Shown: positions 6,981-10,700 of the stretch, in pieces
Position numbering within the stretch: position 1 is the first letter of the stretch
Layout of the letters: every line of letters begins with the position of its first letter
Origin: Bacteroidota bacterium
GTDB lineage: Bacteria > Bacteroidota > Bacteroidia > Bacteroidales > Prolixibacteraceae
Reading direction: 5' to 3'
Length of the DNA stretch: 10,700 bases
Assembly (NCBI GenBank): GCA_030632865.1
Contig: DAOVTY010000089.1
Coordinates: 1-10,700 of the forward strand
Translations under genes and position numbers: made by a program
The notes under the pieces: model-generated
The model's database searches: none
Seen by the model: the letters and a program-made list of their open reading frames with translations, nothing else
What the model was told of the DNA's origin: nothing

Positions 6981-7052
6981 ACATTAAAGGAAACAAATCT
7001 GCAGATTTTTAGCTATTGAACAAAAGCTATAATTAATTGTAGTATAGAAATA

Positions 7053-7763
7053 ATGAAAAAGGTATTTCACAAGAGTTCTCATCGAGGGTTTGCCGATCAT
7101 GGTTGGCTAAAAACAACCCATTCTTTTAGTTTTGCCAACTATTTTGATAGCGAAAAAAATCATTTTGGAAAACTTAGGGTTTTAAATGACGATAAAATTG
7201 CACCTTCAAAAGGTTTCGATTTGCATCCTCACCAAAATATGGAGATAATTACAATTCCACTTTATGGCTCTGTTAAACATGGTGATAATATGGGAAACGA
7301 AGAAATTATTTCAACAGATGAAGTTCAAGTTATTTCTGCTGGCTCCGGTATTTGGCATTCAGAATTTAATGCGTCTGATACTGAATTACTATCTCTTTTT
7401 CAGATTTGGATTCTTACTGATAAAAAGGGGCATAAATCGAAATATGAGCAAAAGGCATTTCCGGAAATAGGGCGTATAAACAGATGGCAGTTATTAGTTT
7501 CTCCAAAGGGGAGACGCAATTCACTTTCTATTCATCAAGATGCCTACATTTCAATAATCAGTACAAATAATTTGCAAGTATTAAACTATAAATTAAATAA
7601 ACAGGGAAATGGAGTTTATTTTATGTTGATTAATGGCGAAATTGAAATTGATAATCAAATATTACATAAACGCGATGCTCTGGGAGTTTGGAGTTTTTAT
7701 GATCCACTTGAAATACAAATTTTTGATAACTCGAAATTACTTGCCATAGAAGTTCCCATGTAG
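7053..7763 (+). CDS. Pirin family bicupin (YhhW-like, quercetin 2,3-dioxygenase type)
   Basis: The 236-residue protein closely resembles E. coli YhhW through its N-terminal cupin: HRGFADHGWL at 10-19, HSFSFANYFD at 23-32, RVLNDD at 42-47, the HPHQNMEI block at 58-65, and MGNEE at 80-84. The metal site is complete with His58, His60, His102 and Glu104 (WHSEF), as in pirins. A second, weaker cupin fills residues about 150-236. YhhW and human pirin show quercetin 2,3-dioxygenase activity in vitro, but the natural substrate of bacterial pirins is unsettled, so the activity here is inferred only at family level. The protein should be cytoplasmic. It is divergent from the Crp/Fnr regulator and is followed after 61 nt by an aldehyde dehydrogenase gene on the same strand. 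It ends with the tandem stops TAG TAA. No consensus promoter box was found directly upstream. Confidence 0.92.
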   Translation: MKKVFHKSSHRGFADHGWLKTTHSFSFANYFDSEKNHFGKLRVLNDDKIAPSKGFDLHPHQNMEIITIPLYGSVKHGDNMGNEEIISTDEVQVISAGSGIWHSEFNASDTELLSLFQIWILTDKKGHKSKYEQKAFPEIGRINRWQLLVSPKGRRNSLSIHQDAYISIISTNNLQVLNYKLNKQGNGVYFMLINGEIEIDNQILHKRDALGVWSFYDPLEIQIFDNSKLLAIEVPM

Positions 7764-7824
7764 TAATTTTTTGCTCGATTATTCTATTTTTTGTAACTTA
7801 GATTTTATAAAAAATATGATAATT

Positions 7825-9189
7825 ATGCTAAAATCTATAAACCCAACCACCGGTAAAATTATTCAATCTTATAAATCCCATTCAGAAAAAGGGGTAGAGC
7901 AAATAATAAATGCTGTTGATAAAACATGGCATCATTGGCGGAGTACATCTTTTAAGCATCGTAGTAATTTAATGCAAAATCTTTCATCCCTTTTGAAAAG
8001 TAAAAAAATGGAACTTGCCCAACTTATGGCGTTAGAAATGGGGAAAGTAAAAAAAGAGGGAATTGCTGAAATTGAGAAGTGCGCCTGGGTTTGCGATTAC
8101 TATGCGCAAAATGCTGAACTGCATTTAGAGAATGAAATTATCAAAACCGAAGCGAGTCGCTCATATATTTCATATCAACCCATCGGAACGGTTTTGGCAG
8201 TTATGCCCTGGAATTTCCCGTTCTGGCAAGTATTTAGGTTTCTGGCTCCAACCTTAATGGCCGGAAATACAGCAGTGCTTAAACATGCCAGTAATGTTCC
8301 TGGCTGTGCCCTGGCAATTGAAGAATTAATTCGTGAAGCAGGTTTCCCCGAGAATGTTTTTCGCACCTTGTTAATTGGTAGCGGGCAGGTTAAAAATGTA
8401 ATAAAACACAATGCAATAAAAGCTGTAAGCTTAACGGGAAGTACGCCTGCCGGAAAAAGTGTAGCTGCAATTGCCGGCAGCGAACTTAAAAAATGTATTT
8501 TAGAGCTTGGAGGAAGTGATCCATATATTATTCTGGAAGATGCTGATTTAGAGGATGCTGCAAAAAAATGTGCTGCAGCGCGACTTTTAAATGCAGGGCA
8601 AAGCTGTATTGCTGCTAAACGCTTTATAATTGTTGAAGATGCATATCCTGAGTTTTTGGAACATTTTACTCACGAAATGAACAGTGCTTATTTTGGCGAT
8701 CCTTGCGACGAAAAATCAACAATGGGTCCCATGGCGAGAATAGATTTGCGAGATGAGTTGCATCAACAAGTTTTAGATTCAGTTGAAAAAGGAGCAGAAA
8801 TAATTCTTGGAGGCGAAATACCTTTACGGAAAGGTGCTTTTTATCCGCCAACTATTTTAGAAAATGTAAGCCAGGGAATGCCAGCCTATGATGAAGAGTT
8901 GTTTGGTCCGGTAGCATCTGTTATTCGAGTTAAAGATAAAAATGAGGCAATTAAAGTTGCTAACGATACTGAGTTTGGGTTAGGGGCTGCAATATTTACA
9001 AACAATATCAAAAGGGGAGAAAATATAGCCGAAATGCAAATAGATGCTGGTTGTTGCTTTATTAACGATTTTGTGAAATCAGACCCACGATTACCTTTTG
9101 GCGGAATAAAGAAAAGTGGTTATGGACGTGAACTTTCATCATTAGGCATAAAAGAATTTATGAATGCAAAAACTGTTGTTGTAAAGTAA
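7825..9189 (+). CDS. sad: Succinate-semialdehyde dehydrogenase, Sad/YneI type (aldehyde dehydrogenase family)
   Basis: This enzyme most likely oxidises succinate semialdehyde to succinate with NAD(P)+ in the cytoplasm, feeding GABA or related C4 breakdown into the TCA cycle. Starting at the ATG at 7825 it has 454 residues, close to E. coli Sad (462). Catalytic residues are in place: Asn130 in MPWNFPFWQV, Glu227 in LELGGSDP, and Cys261 in GQSCIAAKR, with the EELFGPV motif at about 357-363. The blocks PWNFPFWQV, LKHASNV, KKCILELGGSDP, GPMAR(I/F)DLRDELH and FGG(I/V)KKSG(Y/F)GRELS match Sad more closely than GabD. The exact aldehyde is inferred from this similarity. The frame is open upstream to a TTG at 7771, and an in-frame ATG sits at 7816, but typical family proteins begin with the short MxKSINPxTG leader, which favours 7825. 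It probably forms an operon with the pirin gene 61 nt upstream. Confidence 0.9.
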   Translation: MLKSINPTTGKIIQSYKSHSEKGVEQIINAVDKTWHHWRSTSFKHRSNLMQNLSSLLKSKKMELAQLMALEMGKVKKEGIAEIEKCAWVCDYYAQNAELHLENEIIKTEASRSYISYQPIGTVLAVMPWNFPFWQVFRFLAPTLMAGNTAVLKHASNVPGCALAIEELIREAGFPENVFRTLLIGSGQVKNVIKHNAIKAVSLTGSTPAGKSVAAIAGSELKKCILELGGSDPYIILEDADLEDAAKKCAAARLLNAGQSCIAAKRFIIVEDAYPEFLEHFTHEMNSAYFGDPCDEKSTMGPMARIDLRDELHQQVLDSVEKGAEIILGGEIPLRKGAFYPPTILENVSQGMPAYDEELFGPVASVIRVKDKNEAIKVANDTEFGLGAAIFTNNIKRGENIAEMQIDAGCCFINDFVKSDPRLPFGGIKKSGYGRELSSLGIKEFMNAKTVVVK

Positions 9190-9260
9190 CTGTGATTTTA
9201 AGTATGAACAACCTCGATATTAAACAAATCAATATAAAATCAACAGAAATTATATTTTTT
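9190..9260 (+). terminator. Long-stem hairpin and T tract directly after the dehydrogenase stop
   Basis: CTGTGATTTTA (9190-9200), which begins immediately after the TAA stop, pairs with TAAAATCA-A-CAG (9235-9246): 11 base pairs with one bulged A. The 34-nt loop contains a small nested pairing (TATT with AATA). Six T follow at 9255-9260. The position and T tract suggest a terminator, but the loop is longer than usual for an intrinsic one. Confidence 0.4.
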
Positions 9261-9284
9261 AAAAGCCAATAAAAGCTACATTTG
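9254..9284 (+). promoter_or_regulatory. Predicted Bacteroidota promoter for the amidohydrolase gene
   Basis: TACATTTG (9277-9284) is an exact match to the -7 consensus TAnnTTTG and ends 22 nt before the ATG at 9307. About 19 nt upstream is only a T-rich stretch (9255-9260) in place of TTTG, so the -33 box is poor. The box, following the hairpin, argues that this gene is transcribed separately from the dehydrogenase. Confidence 0.55.
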
Positions 9285-9306
9285 TTAGCATCATAAATTA
9301 TTTAAA

Positions 9307-10700
9307 ATGAAACAATTTTCAATTATCTTGTTTTCACTAATATTTTTATATGTAATGATTTCATGCAGTCAAAAAGAAGTAGTCGATTTAATTGTAAAAA
9401 ATGCAACAATTTACACAGTTGATAGCAATTTTTCGAAGGTTGAAAGTTTTGTTGTAGTTGATGGTAAAATTGTAGAAACCAATACGGTGGATTCGATTGA
9501 GAAAAAGTACACAAGCAAAAATGTAGTTGATGCTATCGGAAAATACGTTTATCCGGGGTTTATTGATGCGCACAGTCATTTTAATGGTTATGGAGTAAAT
9601 TTGATGCAGTATGCCGATTTGCGCGGAACAGAAAGTAAAGAAGAGATTTACGAAATTTTAAAGAGTCATTACGAGAAGTTTGGTGGAGACTGGATTTTAG
9701 GCAGAAGTTGGGATCAAAACGATTGGTCAACAAAAGAGTTTCCCGATAAAATAGGCTTGGATAAAATGTTTCCCGATATTCCTGTTTTTCTAATTCGTGT
9801 TGACGGACATGCCGGGTGGTGTAACTCAAAAGCGCTGGAAATAGGGAAAGTTAATGGTGATTTAAAAGTTACAGGTGGCGATATTTTGCTAAAAAACGGG
9901 AAGCCAACCGGAGTTTTAATTGATAATGCCATGGGTTTGGTTTCGCGGCATGTTCCGGATATTTCGCGCGAGCAACAGGAAAAAGGTTTGCTGGCAGCAC
10001 AGAAAAATTGTTTTGCGGTTGGTTTAACTTCTGTTGCAGATTGCGGAGTTGGAAAACATACTGTTTTGTTGATGGACGAAATGCAAAAGGCAGGCTTATT
10101 GAAAGTAAGAATTAATGCAATGTTGAGTCCATCGGAAGATAATTTTAAGCATTTTGTAAACAATGGAATTTATAAAACTGATTATTTAACAGTTAATACA
10201 ATCAAACTTTTTGCTGATGGTGCACTCGGATCTCGCGGTGCATTAATGATTAATGAATATTCTGACGACCCTGGAAACAGAGGGTTGCAAATTGCCTACC
10301 AAACATATTACGATAAAATTTGCCAATTAGCATACGATAATAATTATGCCGTAGCAACACACTGTATTGGCGACAGTGCAAACCGTTTAATGTTAAATAC
10401 GTATGGTAAATTTTTGAAAAGTAAAAACGACCGTCGCTGGCGAATTGAGCATTCACAAATTATTAATCCCAACGATTTTGGTAAGTTCGCACAGTTCTCA
10501 ATTGTTCCATCAATCCAGGCAACATATTGTACATCAGATATGTATTGGGCTGAATATAGAGTAGGAGAGGAGCGAATTAAAGGAGCCTATTCATACCAAA
10601 CATTATTAAATCAACTTGGTTGGCTTCCCAATGGAACCGATTTTCCGGTAGAAAAAATTGAGCCGCTATATACTTTTTATGCTTCGGTTTTTCGTACCGA
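9307..10700 (+). CDS. Amidohydrolase-3 (YtcJ-like) metal-dependent hydrolase, lipoprotein; 3' end missing
   Basis: The frame is open from the ATG at 9307 to the window end, giving 464 residues without a stop; family members have about 540-560, so perhaps 80-100 are missing. The first 20 residues form a lipoprotein signal with Cys20 (VMISC); Met at -3 is not ideal for a lipobox but is tolerated. The mature protein should thus be anchored outside the inner membrane. Then come the usual amidohydrolase small beta domain (DLIVKNATIYTVD, 27-39) and PGFIDAHSHF (83-92) with metal ligands His89 and His91. Further family motifs are DGHAGWCNS (166-174), KLFADGALGSRGA (300-312), ATHCIGD (350-356) with His352, RIEHSQ (379-384) with His382, and GTDFPVE (443-449) with Asp445. 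These mark the amidohydrolase-3 family, whose members cleave amide or related bonds; the substrate is not predictable. It follows the pirin-dehydrogenase pair but has its own promoter. Confidence 0.9.
   Translation, partial: MKQFSIILFSLIFLYVMISCSQKEVVDLIVKNATIYTVDSNFSKVESFVVVDGKIVETNTVDSIEKKYTSKNVVDAIGKYVYPGFIDAHSHFNGYGVNLMQYADLRGTESKEEIYEILKSHYEKFGGDWILGRSWDQNDWSTKEFPDKIGLDKMFPDIPVFLIRVDGHAGWCNSKALEIGKVNGDLKVTGGDILLKNGKPTGVLIDNAMGLVSRHVPDISREQQEKGLLAAQKNCFAVGLTSVADCGVGKHTVLLMDEMQKAGLLKVRINAMLSPSEDNFKHFVNNGIYKTDYLTVNTIKLFADGALGSRGALMINEYSDDPGNRGLQIAYQTYYDKICQLAYDNNYAVATHCIGDSANRLMLNTYGKFLKSKNDRRWRIEHSQIINPNDFGKFAQFSIVPSIQATYCTSDMYWAEYRVGEERIKGAYSYQTLLNQLGWLPNGTDFPVEKIEPLYTFYASVFRT

Noticed and set aside
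7012..7030. Repeated AGCTAT before the pirin gene, considered as an operator
   Set aside because: AGCT is self-complementary, so the repeat looks like both a direct and an inverted repeat. The arms are short and could easily arise by chance.
7771..7824. Possible TTG start giving 18 extra residues on the dehydrogenase
   Set aside because: The added residues do not resemble the family N-terminus, and ATG codons at 7816 and 7825 are present. The region is better read as a leader.
8175..8411. 78-codon open frame on the minus strand
   Set aside because: Antisense to conserved aldehyde dehydrogenase motifs; nothing supports expression.
9204..9272. 22-codon open frame (ATG to TAA) between the dehydrogenase and amidohydrolase genes
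   Set aside because: It runs through the hairpin loop and T tract, lacks a ribosome binding site, and has a composition expected by chance.
9714..10163. 149-codon open frame on the minus strand
   Set aside because: It lies wholly inside the amidohydrolase gene, whose plus-strand frame has continuous family motifs. The minus-strand translation is rich in Ser, Cys, Pro and Phe and shows no domain.
1..10700. Search for tRNA, rRNA, CRISPR repeats, insertion sequences, toxin-antitoxin pairs, defence genes and riboswitches
   Set aside because: No cloverleaf, regularly spaced repeat, transposase motif, terminal inverted repeat or defence domain was seen. All long open stretches are accounted for by ordinary genes.

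Overview
The window is AT-rich chromosomal DNA from a member of the Bacteroidota, most likely of the Bacteroidales/Marinilabiliales type. The evidence is a TPR lipoprotein, a DUF4292 lipoprotein and an EnvC-like protein arranged in a row behind dut, promoter boxes that match the Bacteroidota -7 consensus TAnnTTTG rather than a sigma70 -10, weak or absent Shine-Dalgarno sequences, and protein sequences typical of that phylum. It reads as core chromosome. I see no rRNA, tRNA, CRISPR array, transposase, phage gene or integration scar.

Left part (1-5315, all plus strand): the 3' portion of hemW (haem chaperone, radical-SAM family) runs in from the left edge. A separate promoter precedes dut (dUTPase). 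Then come three envelope genes packed closely: a 586-residue TPR lipoprotein, a DUF4292 lipoprotein starting 2 nt after it, and an EnvC-like periplasmic coiled-coil/LytM protein. The group ends at two hairpins (5322-5376), the second of which looks bidirectional and separates it from convergent genes.

Middle part (5379-6896, minus strand): a class I SAM methyltransferase of unknown substrate lies downstream of a Crp/Fnr-family regulator. The regulator keeps the DNA-contacting residues of its helix-turn-helix but lacks the cAMP-binding residues and the Fnr cysteine cluster. Its upstream region holds a good match to a Bacteroidota promoter and a perfect 10-bp inverted repeat.

Right part (7053-10700, plus strand): divergent from the regulator are a pirin/YhhW-type bicupin and a Sad/YneI-type succinate-semialdehyde dehydrogenase, probably cotranscribed and plausibly under the divergent regulator. 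After a long-stem hairpin directly behind the dehydrogenase stop codon, a new promoter drives a lipoprotein amidohydrolase of the YtcJ/amidohydrolase-3 type that is cut off by the window end.

Overall this is ordinary housekeeping and envelope-maintenance DNA. I found no convincing novel system. The most useful points to follow are the envelope gene group with its LolA/LolB-like candidate, the ligand-less Crp/Fnr regulator with its divergent pirin-dehydrogenase pair, the intergenic inverted repeats, and the lipid-anchored amidohydrolase.
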